The notes beneath the pieces were generated by a model. It saw only the letters and a list, made by a program, of their open reading frames with translations, was not told where the DNA came from and made no database searches. Below are positions 16,449-24,506 of a DNA stretch of 53,313 nt, piece by piece. Positions within the stretch are counted from its first letter, which is position 1. The number at the start of each line of letters is the position of its first letter. Position numbers and translations under genes: made by a program. The DNA is from Spirochaetota bacterium (GTDB lineage Bacteria > Spirochaetota > Brevinematia > DTOW01): the NCBI GenBank assembly GCA_025061835.1, contig JANXAC010000011.1, positions 1 to 53,313 on the forward strand. The letters run 5' to 3'.

Positions 16449-16760
16449 AGTTCGGAATTATAAACTCCTCTTAAGATAGCCTTCAAAAAGAAGTGATAAA
16501 GGCATTGAGTCATAAAATTTGGCTACAACTATTTTTTAGGGTATCCTTTGAGAGATAATGGCCTATAATTTTTACCACTAATTTCAATTTAACCTTGGAT
16601 TAGTAGCGCCAGAGATCCTTTAAAATTTTTCAAACTACTATGTGTCCTGTGATAGAATTTTAGATCTTGCTACTCGTTTTCACCAATTCTAGACTTACCA
16701 AGATTGAATGTAATATAATTCCCTTGTCTGGTTATCAGGATAAAAAGGCAAAGTTTGTTT
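16449..16760. other. Divergent intergenic region
   Basis: 312 bases between the peptidase and the glycosyltransferase. It holds the peptidase promoter and, at 16714-16719, a TATAAT that could serve the glycosyltransferase with a leader of about 35 bases. The middle is AT-rich and I see no gene or RNA fold in it. Confidence 0.5.
16457..16486 (-). promoter_or_regulatory. Promoter for the M20 peptidase-purD operon
   Basis: On the minus strand, TTGAAG (16481-16486), 18 bases, TATAAT (16457-16462). The ATG begins eight bases after the -10, so the leader is zero to two bases. Confidence 0.6.
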
Positions 16761-18254
16761 ATGAATGTTTTTAAGACTTACTATACATACTTTTTCGTTC
16801 TTGTAATACTGATAGCACTATTCAATATTTTCTTTAATCTTTGGGAACTACCTGTTCAAGAGTGGGATGAAGCAAGACACGGTGTGAATGCTTATGAAAT
16901 GCTAACAAACGGGATACTTTCAGCGAACCATTACAGAGGACAACCAGATTACTGGAATCTCAAGCCACCTCTTGGGACTTGGTTAATAGCATTATCATTC
17001 TCTATCTTTGGTTTAAATCCTTTTGGTTTAAGATTTTTCTCTGCGTTTTTCGGATTTCTAACAATTGTAATAACTACTCTCTATGCCAAAAGGAAGTTCG
17101 GACCTGAAGTCTCAATACTTTCTGGCTTTATCCTAGCAACCTGTTTTTCATTCATACATGTCCATGGAGCAAGGACTGGAGATTTTGATGCTATACTAAC
17201 ATTCTTAGTTCTACTTTCAGTAATTACATCAGAAAGAGCAAGGGATAACAAAAATTACCTTTACCTTACTGCTATACTATTCTCACTTGCATTCCTCCTA
17301 AAAAGTTTCGCAAGTGTTATGGTTGCTCTGGTAATATTACTATCATTCTTGCTTAACAGAATGTATCTGAAGATGAAAATATATGACTATATTCTACTAC
17401 CTATTGTGTCTATCACACCGATAGTTGCATGGGGCCTTGCTAGATTTAACTTTGATGGAACTACATTTTTTGAAAAGATGATAGGATATGACCTTGTCTT
17501 AAGAGGAACAAAAACGTTAGAGGGGCATCAGTCATCTCCTTTATTCTATCTAGAACCTATCGTATTAAAGTTTTTACCTTGGTCAATATTACTACTCGTA
17601 TCTCCATTTTACAAACTCAAAATTATATTCAACAGGGAATCCAAAATTCCTTTCAGGTTGGAATATAGGAACGAAGTCTTTAGAGACACTACTGTAGTGA
17701 TATATTTACTCTCTGTTATGCTGCCTGCCTTGCTAGTAAGCACCAAAACTGAATGGTATGTAATGCCAATATTTCCTATACTCTCAATAATTACAGGATG
17801 GTTTATTTTTGAAATACTCAGGGCAAGCAAAGAAGGAGTAGTTAGAATACCTATTAGATCTTTGGTAACAACTTTAATCATTATATCCATTTTTGCAGAA
17901 ATAGTTATCATAACTCAAACACTAAACCCTTTCTTGAGAGTAGCTCAAAACGGTAGCGGTAGTATTGATAAATTTATAGAAGAAACAAACCTTCAGAAGA
18001 TACTAGTCTCAAGGTATATTCCTAAAAACTCAACTGTTGGCTTTGTAGATATACCATTATCACAATCATACTACTTTCTATCAAGAGTTGTTGGAAATTA
18101 CGAACTTGTCAGTGTAAGTAAAGATGATGCCTTTTCAAGTAAAGGATTGTATGTTATCAACTCTAGGATGATCAACAACATAAGCAAAGAATTTATCATC
18201 ATTGATAGTGTTGGCGACTGGCGCTTGGTGAGTAATGTGTCATTTAAGCACTGA
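16761..18254 (+). CDS. Membrane glycosyltransferase, GT39/ArnT type
   Basis: A 497-residue multi-pass membrane protein. After one N-terminal helix comes the extracytoplasmic loop EWDEARHGVNAYEML, with the Asp-Glu pair that serves as catalytic base in PMT/ArnT-like transferases. YWNLKPPLGTWLIALSF follows, the usual GT39 KPPL motif. About ten to twelve hydrophobic helices then follow, with ARTGDFDA and a C-terminal soluble tail. Such enzymes move a sugar from a polyprenyl-phosphate donor to a lipid or protein outside the membrane. Donor and acceptor cannot be told. The ATG at 16761 is used; the TTG two codons earlier is unlikely. Confidence 0.85.
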   Translation: MNVFKTYYTYFFVLVILIALFNIFFNLWELPVQEWDEARHGVNAYEMLTNGILSANHYRGQPDYWNLKPPLGTWLIALSFSIFGLNPFGLRFFSAFFGFLTIVITTLYAKRKFGPEVSILSGFILATCFSFIHVHGARTGDFDAILTFLVLLSVITSERARDNKNYLYLTAILFSLAFLLKSFASVMVALVILLSFLLNRMYLKMKIYDYILLPIVSITPIVAWGLARFNFDGTTFFEKMIGYDLVLRGTKTLEGHQSSPLFYLEPIVLKFLPWSILLLVSPFYKLKIIFNRESKIPFRLEYRNEVFRDTTVVIYLLSVMLPALLVSTKTEWYVMPIFPILSIITGWFIFEILRASKEGVVRIPIRSLVTTLIIISIFAEIVIITQTLNPFLRVAQNGSGSIDKFIEETNLQKILVSRYIPKNSTVGFVDIPLSQSYYFLSRVVGNYELVSVSKDDAFSSKGLYVINSRMINNISKEFIIIDSVGDWRLVSNVSFKH

Positions 18255-18282
18255 ACGAAACAGAATTTGAAAAACTTTAACT

Positions 18283-18288
18283 TATAAT
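18283..18288 (+). promoter_or_regulatory. -10 box for the amidotransferase-kinase pair
   Basis: TATAAT at 18283-18288, giving a leader of roughly eight bases before the ATG at 18303. No good -35 at standard spacing. Confidence 0.4.
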
Positions 18289-18302
18289 ATATACTGAATC
18301 TT

Positions 18303-19001
18303 ATGTTGTTAGTTTTAAGAAACTCTAGAGTAGAAGGACTTGGATATATAGAAAACTCTCTACGAAAATACACTATAAGGTTTGAATACTTTGACACCGA
18401 TAAACTAACAGGGGATTACAAAAGTTTTATAAACCTTGACAAATATTCGGGTCTTATCGTTCTAGGAGGACCTCAATCGGTGTATGAAGAGTATAAATAT
18501 CCATACCTATCAGAAGTTAAGAAGATATTAGATAAGTTCATAACTAGCCGTAAGCCTGTGCTTGGGATATGTCTAGGGTCTCAACTTATTGCTAATGTAC
18601 TTGGAGCAAGGGTTTATAAAGGAGACAAAGGTGAAGAGATAGGATGGTATGATGTTAAGATAACTGGTGATGGTCTAAAGGATAGAGTATTCTCAAAGTA
18701 TTATCCAAATATGAAGGTTTTTCAGTGGCACGGAGATACATTTGACCTACCAAGAGACGCAGTAAGAATAGCAACTTCTGATAACTACCTTAATCAAGCA
18801 TTTACATACAACAAGAACGTCTATGCGCTTCAGTTCCACATTGAAACTACACTTGAAGATGCTAAAACTTGGATCAAGTTATCAGACTTCTCCAAAGAGA
18901 AAGAAGAAAGCATTCTAAGCAACTATGAACAAAACTTTGAGAAAATTAAGAATATAAACGACGAGATAGTGTGGTATTTGTTTGTGAATAATGTATGGTA
19001 G
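18303..19001 (+). CDS. Class I glutamine amidotransferase, GuaA-N-like
   Basis: A 232-residue stand-alone glutaminase domain. Seen: LIVLGGPQSVYEE, the nucleophile C90 in PVLGICLGSQLIANVLG, and the His-Glu pair at 179 and 181 (YALQFHIETT). QWHGDTFDLP is typical of the GMP synthase-like or YfeJ-like stand-alone branch rather than HisH or PabA. The partner enzyme accepting ammonia is unknown, and the protein could instead hydrolyse a gamma-glutamyl compound. It overlaps the following histidine kinase by seven bases, so they are translationally coupled, an uncommon pairing. Confidence 0.85.
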   Translation: MLLVLRNSRVEGLGYIENSLRKYTIRFEYFDTDKLTGDYKSFINLDKYSGLIVLGGPQSVYEEYKYPYLSEVKKILDKFITSRKPVLGICLGSQLIANVLGARVYKGDKGEEIGWYDVKITGDGLKDRVFSKYYPNMKVFQWHGDTFDLPRDAVRIATSDNYLNQAFTYNKNVYALQFHIETTLEDAKTWIKLSDFSKEKEESILSNYEQNFEKIKNINDEIVWYLFVNNVW

Positions 19002-20878
19002 ATAGAACACCTACCCTGGTTAGCAGAATAGAACAGATCATCAATATTGCTTCATTCATTGAAAGTTTTTCGGATCTTTTCATAGTTGATCAAGACAATA
19101 AAGTAATATCCATCAAGTCTTCAGGAAACATAAATTATGAACATCTTATCAGTGTATTCAAACAGACCAGAGAGGATTTCTTCAAGTTCAAGATACCATT
19201 TCTTTGTGAAACCATAAATGGGTTCAGGTTTATCTCTTACTACTTCAGGAGTAGAAACTCCGAATTAGCTCTGATTGGCATAAATAGAAATGAGGAACTA
19301 TTTTTGGGAGATTTATCTACTTTCAAACTACTCGTGATGAATATCAAAGATATATTTGACACGGTTGAAACGACAGCAAGTGTAATTAGCGAATTTAGAG
19401 AAGTAGAGTCAATACTCTCATTCTACAAATCAATAACTGCACCTCTCAATAGAGAACTCTTCCTAGCGTATATTATTGACAACATTATAGCAGAACTCGG
19501 AGCAGAAGTAGGAAGCATCGTGATACTTGATAAAAATTATGATATTATTTCAGGCTTCTATCTAGGATTGGAAGAAAGCATAACTAAAAAACTGATTGTA
19601 AAAGCAATACAGATAGGACATCTGGAAGAACCAGTAATAGCAAGCGCTAACGACAAGCAAGAACTGCTCTCACAAGACGATAAAAAGCTGGAAAACCTCA
19701 TAATATACCCTATTAGATTTGAGAAAGAAGTTGTAGGAGCAGTTATACTAGCCAACAAAAGACTAGGTATAGATTATAAGCCGTTCAACGAAAACGATGT
19801 TTCAAAACTCAAAATATTAATAAACCCAGTAGGAGTAGTAGTAAAGAACTATGTAATGTATAAAGAACTATTCTTTCTGAACCAGTTAAGCAACAAAATA
19901 CTACTGAACATCACAAGTATAATAGCAATAACAGGGGATGATGGAAGGATAAAGTATATAAATAAGACTGAGCTCAAAGAACTAGTTGAAGATATTATCA
20001 AATCCATCAAAGAGAAAGATGCTCAAAAACTCCAAAGTGTTGGAGTAGAAGTTGAAGTTAAAAATAGTTTCTACGAAGTTAAAGCACAGCCTATCTACGA
20101 AGAAACAGGTTCTGTTTCCGAAATACTATGGACAATAGAAGATGTAACCTACAAGAAAGAGATAACTAAAAGATATGTTCTTTCTGAGAAGATGAATGTT
20201 ATCTCTGAAATAGTGTCCGGGATAGCTCACGAGATAAGAAATCCTCTAACCTCAATAAGTGGTTTCATTGAACTACTAAAGTCAAGAAAAGATGATCAAA
20301 AATTCATAGACAAGTTTATAGAAGTAACATCAAAGGACATTGAAAGAATAATAAACCTACTTAATAGTTTCATAAGATTTTCAAGACCTATAAATTACGA
20401 AATATCGGAAGTGTCTCTAAAATCGCTAGTAAATGAATCAATTGACGTATTACTATACCAGATCAATCAGAAACATATAAAGGTTATCAACAAATTAGAC
20501 GATAACGCTGTTGTCAAAGCAAACTATAGTCTTCTACTTCAAGTATTCACAAACATTATTCTCAATTCAATTCAGGCAATAGAACACAAGTCTGGTATTA
20601 TTGAGATAGGATATTCGGAATACTTTGATAACAACACTAACTATTTGGCCGTTTATGTAAAAGATAATGGTGTAGGAATACCAAAAGAGATACAAGATAG
20701 AATATTTGACCCCTTTTTCACAACCAAACCGAAAGGAACTGGTTTAGGATTATCCATCTGCCAAAAGATAGTTATGGATCATGGTGGATTTATAAAAGTT
20801 AAAAGCGAAGAAGGAGAGGGAACAACCGTAATGATATTCATACCAATTGAGAGAGTTGCTTCAGGTTCTTTGAAATAG
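18995..20878 (+). CDS. Soluble sensor histidine kinase with GAF and PAS-like domains
   Basis: A 627-residue kinase without transmembrane helices. An N-terminal segment (1-130) is followed by a GAF domain (about 140-290; LGAEVGSIVILDKNYDII) and a short PAS-like region (about 300-390; ITGDDGRIKYINKTEL). The phospho-acceptor is H412 in VSGIAHEIRNPLTSISGF. The ATPase domain has N-box LLLQVFTNIILNSIQAIE, then DNGVGIP and GTGLGLSICQ. This architecture matches NtrB/AtoS-like kinases, whose partners are often sigma-54 activators; no response regulator is in the window, so this is inference. Its coupled neighbour is a glutaminase-type amidotransferase. hemB follows from its own promoter. Confidence 0.9.
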   Translation: MVDRTPTLVSRIEQIINIASFIESFSDLFIVDQDNKVISIKSSGNINYEHLISVFKQTREDFFKFKIPFLCETINGFRFISYYFRSRNSELALIGINRNEELFLGDLSTFKLLVMNIKDIFDTVETTASVISEFREVESILSFYKSITAPLNRELFLAYIIDNIIAELGAEVGSIVILDKNYDIISGFYLGLEESITKKLIVKAIQIGHLEEPVIASANDKQELLSQDDKKLENLIIYPIRFEKEVVGAVILANKRLGIDYKPFNENDVSKLKILINPVGVVVKNYVMYKELFFLNQLSNKILLNITSIIAITGDDGRIKYINKTELKELVEDIIKSIKEKDAQKLQSVGVEVEVKNSFYEVKAQPIYEETGSVSEILWTIEDVTYKKEITKRYVLSEKMNVISEIVSGIAHEIRNPLTSISGFIELLKSRKDDQKFIDKFIEVTSKDIERIINLLNSFIRFSRPINYEISEVSLKSLVNESIDVLLYQINQKHIKVINKLDDNAVVKANYSLLLQVFTNIILNSIQAIEHKSGIIEIGYSEYFDNNTNYLAVYVKDNGVGIPKEIQDRIFDPFFTTKPKGTGLGLSICQKIVMDHGGFIKVKSEEGEGTTVMIFIPIERVASGSLK

Positions 20879-20899
20879 CATTCAATTCCCGATTATAAT
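20870..20899 (+). promoter_or_regulatory. Promoter for hemB-hemL giving a leaderless mRNA
   Basis: TTGAAA at 20870-20875 (inside the end of the kinase gene), 18 bases, TATAAT at 20894-20899. The hemB ATG starts at 20906, seven bases after the box, which is where transcription should begin. Confidence 0.7.
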
Positions 20900-20905
20900 A
20901 GTTTT

Positions 20906-21862
20906 ATGATAAGAAGGTTAAGAAAAAGCAAATCAATAAGAGATTTGGTAGCGGAAGCGGAACTGTCACCTAATGACTTCGTTATGCCTCTCTTCGTCAT
21001 AGAAGGAGAGAATATAGTTCAAGAAATAGAAACCTTTCCTGAAGTTCGCAGATATAGTGTTGATAGACTGATTGAAGAAGTTAAAGTTTTGAGGGATAAG
21101 GAGATAAAAAGCGTTCTACTTTTTGGTGTTATTGATGAGATTAAAAAGGATGATATTGCATCCTACTCATACAAAGAAGATAATGTTGTGTGTAAAGCAA
21201 TAAGAGAGATAAAAAACAAATTTGATGATGTTGTTGTTATTGCCGATGTGTGTGTTTGTGGATACACTACTCATGGTCATTGTGGTATTTGGAACGGAGA
21301 CTGGGTTGATAACAACAAAACACTTGAAGTTCTATCACTTTCTGCACTAAACTATGCGAGAGCAGGAGTAGATATAGTAGCTCCTTCGGCGATGATGGAC
21401 CATCAAGTCAAAGCGATAAGGAAGACTCTGGATGAGAACGGATTTGAAAGAACTCTCATAATGTCATACTCTGCTAAATACTCATCTAGCTTCTACGGAC
21501 CTTTCAGAGATATAGTGGGTTCATCTCCAAAATTCAGTGATAGAAAGACCTACCAGATGGACTACCGAAACATAAGACAAGCACTAGAGGAGGTAAGACA
21601 GGACATAGAGGAAGGGGCAGATATAGTTATGGTTAAGCCGGCACTTTCTTACCTTGATGTGATAAGAGAAATAAGGAATAATTTCAACGTTCCACTCGCC
21701 GCTTACAATGTAAGCGGTGAATACTCTATGGTTAAGGTAGCATCCAAAAACGGGATATTCAATGAAAAAGATATTGCGATGGAAATACTATACTCAATAA
21801 AGAGAGCAGGTGCAGATATAATAATATCATACTGGGCTAAAGATGTTCCAGACTGGCTATAA
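20906..21862 (+). CDS. hemB: Porphobilinogen synthase HemB
   Basis: A 318-residue enzyme that condenses two 5-aminolevulinate molecules to porphobilinogen. The zinc-type cysteine cluster DVCVCGYTTHGHCG is present. The two active-site lysines are in MSYSAKYSSSFYGPF and ADIVMVKPALSYLD. The start codon sits at the predicted transcription start and has no Shine-Dalgarno sequence. hemL follows after five bases. Together with the hemA-hemC and cobA-hemD fusions it supplies the tetrapyrrole route to sirohaem. Confidence 0.97.
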   Translation: MIRRLRKSKSIRDLVAEAELSPNDFVMPLFVIEGENIVQEIETFPEVRRYSVDRLIEEVKVLRDKEIKSVLLFGVIDEIKKDDIASYSYKEDNVVCKAIREIKNKFDDVVVIADVCVCGYTTHGHCGIWNGDWVDNNKTLEVLSLSALNYARAGVDIVAPSAMMDHQVKAIRKTLDENGFERTLIMSYSAKYSSSFYGPFRDIVGSSPKFSDRKTYQMDYRNIRQALEEVRQDIEEGADIVMVKPALSYLDVIREIRNNFNVPLAAYNVSGEYSMVKVASKNGIFNEKDIAMEILYSIKRAGADIIISYWAKDVPDWL

Positions 21863-21867
21863 AAACT

Positions 21868-23172
21868 ATGAAGAACAACTTCTTTAGATCAAACCTAGAA
21901 GCATTCGAGAACTCAAAAGAGTATATACCAGGCGGTGTCTCATCACCAGTAAGGTCATTCTACCAAGTTGGTGGTATTCCTATCTTCGTATCCAAAGCAA
22001 AGGGTTCAAAAATACATGACATAGAAGGTAAAACCTACATTGACTACATAATGTCTTGGGGTGCTCTGATACTAGGACATTCCTACAGAAAAGTTATAAA
22101 CACTGTAAAAAAATATATCCACAGGGGGACAAGTTATGGACTTCCAACCGAGGTTGAGTATGCTCTAGCAAAAACAATATCGGAACTCATACCATCGGTT
22201 GATATGGTAAGGTTCGTAAGTTCAGGAACCGAAGCTTGTATGAGTGCTGTAAGACTCGCAAGAGGTTTCACAGGTAAAAGTAAGATTATCAAGTTTGAAG
22301 GATGTTATCATGGACACGCTGACTACTTCCTTGTCTCCGCAGGATCTGGTGTTGCTAACATACCAACATCAACAAGCAAAGGTGTTCCAAGTTCATTAAT
22401 CCAAGACAGTATAATACTACCTTTCAACGATGAAGATGCATTCCTCAAAACTATTGATAAAGAAAAAGATATAGCGTGTGTGATAATTGAACCTATACCT
22501 GCGAATATGGGTGTTGTGATACCGAAAGATGGGTTCCTGAAACTTATAAGGGATGTATGTAGCAACAGAGGTATAATACTTATATTTGACGAGGTAATAA
22601 CTGGGTTTAGGTTCGGGGTATGTGGAGTTCAGGAGTTATTAGGTATAAAACCTGACCTTACCTGTCTAGGTAAGATAGTAGGTGGGGGATTCCCTCTCGC
22701 ATGTTTTGGAGGTAGAAGAGATATAATGTCTTTACTCGCACCACTTGGTGATGTATATCAAGCAGGTACTCTGTCAGGTAATCCAATAGCAGTAATAGCA
22801 GGACTTACAACACTATCTATTCTCAAAACGATGGATTATTCATACTTGGAAAAAATAGCTAATATGCTGGTTCAAGTAGTCAAGGATATATCTAGAAGCA
22901 TAAACGCAGGAAAGATAAAATTAGTAGTAAATCAGTTCAAAAGTCTATTCTCAATATTCTTCAGTGAGAAGGATCACATAACAAACTTTACCGACGTCAA
23001 ATCCTCAAGCAAAGAACTATACTCAAAACTATTCCACAACTTACTCAAAAGAGGTATTCTAATACCTCCTTCACTATTTGAAGGATGGTTCGTTTCATTC
23101 GCACATACACAAAAAGATATAGAACTAACCATATCTGCTTTACATTCAGCGATAAAAGAGACTTTTGAATAA
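21868..23172 (+). CDS. hemL: Glutamate-1-semialdehyde 2,1-aminomutase HemL
   Basis: A 434-residue PLP enzyme of standard length. It isomerises glutamate semialdehyde to 5-aminolevulinate, the product HemA hands over. Seen: YIPGGVSSPVRSF, VRFVSSGTEACMSAVRLARG, EGCYHGHADYFLVSAGSG, and PLP lysine in CLGKIVGGGFPLACFGG. It is the second gene of the hemB-hemL operon. Confidence 0.97.
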   Translation: MKNNFFRSNLEAFENSKEYIPGGVSSPVRSFYQVGGIPIFVSKAKGSKIHDIEGKTYIDYIMSWGALILGHSYRKVINTVKKYIHRGTSYGLPTEVEYALAKTISELIPSVDMVRFVSSGTEACMSAVRLARGFTGKSKIIKFEGCYHGHADYFLVSAGSGVANIPTSTSKGVPSSLIQDSIILPFNDEDAFLKTIDKEKDIACVIIEPIPANMGVVIPKDGFLKLIRDVCSNRGIILIFDEVITGFRFGVCGVQELLGIKPDLTCLGKIVGGGFPLACFGGRRDIMSLLAPLGDVYQAGTLSGNPIAVIAGLTTLSILKTMDYSYLEKIANMLVQVVKDISRSINAGKIKLVVNQFKSLFSIFFSEKDHITNFTDVKSSSKELYSKLFHNLLKRGILIPPSLFEGWFVSFAHTQKDIELTISALHSAIKETFE

Positions 23173-23349
23173 GACTTGCTTCTATAAAAGGATATAATAT
23201 TTTCTAACGAAATCCCGAGTAATCCTGTTAAAGTTTATTTGAACTCTAAACTTCCTATACTTCAACTCACTGTTAAACAATATAAGCAATTCAAGAACAA
23301 ATTATCTTCCCAAATTCTGCTCAAACTATTTTAAATGTTTGATTAATGT

Positions 23350-24330
23350 TTAGAACTCAAAATACTGCTTCAGTGAGAAGTATCTATCGCCTGCGTCTGG
23401 AAGGATTGTTAGTATTTTCTTACCTTTTCCGAGTCTCTTTGCCAGTTTGAGTGAAGCGAAGATATTAGCACCTGAAGATATACCGGCAAATATACCTTCA
23501 CCTACTGCGAGAGCTTGAGTTGTTTTATATGCATCCATATCCGAAACTCTCACAACCTCATCTATTATTGAGGTATCCAATATAGGTGGTATGAAGCCAG
23601 CACCGATACCCTGAATCCTGTGAAATCCCGGCTTACCACCACTTAACACAGGTGATCCTTCAGGTTCAACAGCAAAAATTTTTACATTCGGGCACTCTCT
23701 TTTTAGAACTCTACCTACACCTGTTATCGTTCCACCAGTTCCAACACCTACAACAAAAGCATCTATCTCGCACCCCATAGTCTCAACTATCTCTCTAGCA
23801 GTTGTCTCCTCGTGTATTCTTGGGTTTGCAGAGTTTGAGAATTGATCTAACATTACAGAATTAGGTATCTTGTTGAGTAAATCCTTAGCCTTTCGTATTG
23901 CACCTTCCATACCTAACTCCCCCGGAGTAACTATAACTTCTGCTCCATAATTCTCCATTATATAAACTCTCTCTAGACAAAGTGTTTCAGGAACAACCAA
24001 TATACACCTATATCCCTTCACGCTTGCTATTAACGATAATGCAATACCAGTATTACCACTCGTTGCTTCAACTATAACCGAACCATCTTTCAATATCCCA
24101 GACCTTTCGGCATCTTCTATCATAGCCATAGCAACCCTATCCTTCACAGAACCACCCGGAGACATAAACTCTAACTTCGCATAAACACTAGCCATGCTTT
24201 CATCAACTAACTTCCTTATCTCAACTATGGGCGTGTTGAAAAATAAATCTAGTATGCTTCCACTAACATAAACTCCAGACTTCTTCAAACTACTCAAACT
24301 ACCCCTAACTTCACTACCTACTACTTTCAT
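23350..24330 (-). CDS. cysK: Cysteine synthase, O-acetylserine (thiol)-lyase type
   Basis: A 326-residue PLP enzyme. It joins sulfide to O-acetylserine to give cysteine, the last step of the sulfate pathway encoded next door. Seen: the PLP lysine in SPGGSVKDRVAMAMI, substrate loop EATSGNTGIAL, phosphate loop GVGTGGTITGVG and a C-terminal GEGIFAGISSGAN. The start at 24330 is chosen because its promoter ends seven bases upstream; the longer reading overlaps the promoter. The N-terminal 30 residues before the family core are an extension. No cysE is in the window. Confidence 0.92.
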   Translation of the reverse strand: MKVVGSEVRGSLSSLKKSGVYVSGSILDLFFNTPIVEIRKLVDESMASVYAKLEFMSPGGSVKDRVAMAMIEDAERSGILKDGSVIVEATSGNTGIALSLIASVKGYRCILVVPETLCLERVYIMENYGAEVIVTPGELGMEGAIRKAKDLLNKIPNSVMLDQFSNSANPRIHEETTAREIVETMGCEIDAFVVGVGTGGTITGVGRVLKRECPNVKIFAVEPEGSPVLSGGKPGFHRIQGIGAGFIPPILDTSIIDEVVRVSDMDAYKTTQALAVGEGIFAGISSGANIFASLKLAKRLGKGKKILTILPDAGDRYFSLKQYFEF

Positions 24331-24337
24331 AGTAAAT

Positions 24338-24366
24338 ATTTTAAACAATTTCTTTGAATTTTTCAA
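24338..24366 (-). promoter_or_regulatory. Promoter for cysK giving a leaderless mRNA
   Basis: On the minus strand, TTGAAA (24361-24366), 17 bases, TAAAAT (24338-24343), then seven bases to the ATG. Confidence 0.6.
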
Positions 24367-24506
24367 ATTTTTCTTTTTTCAATTTTTGCTTTTCTATTCC
24401 CCAGGTGCTAAAGAAATGTTTAAGAATATAAATTTTCACTTCACAACAGAAAGATTCTTTTTTCAGCATTGCGAATACCAACAGATCTAACTAAAGGTAC
24501 TAAACA

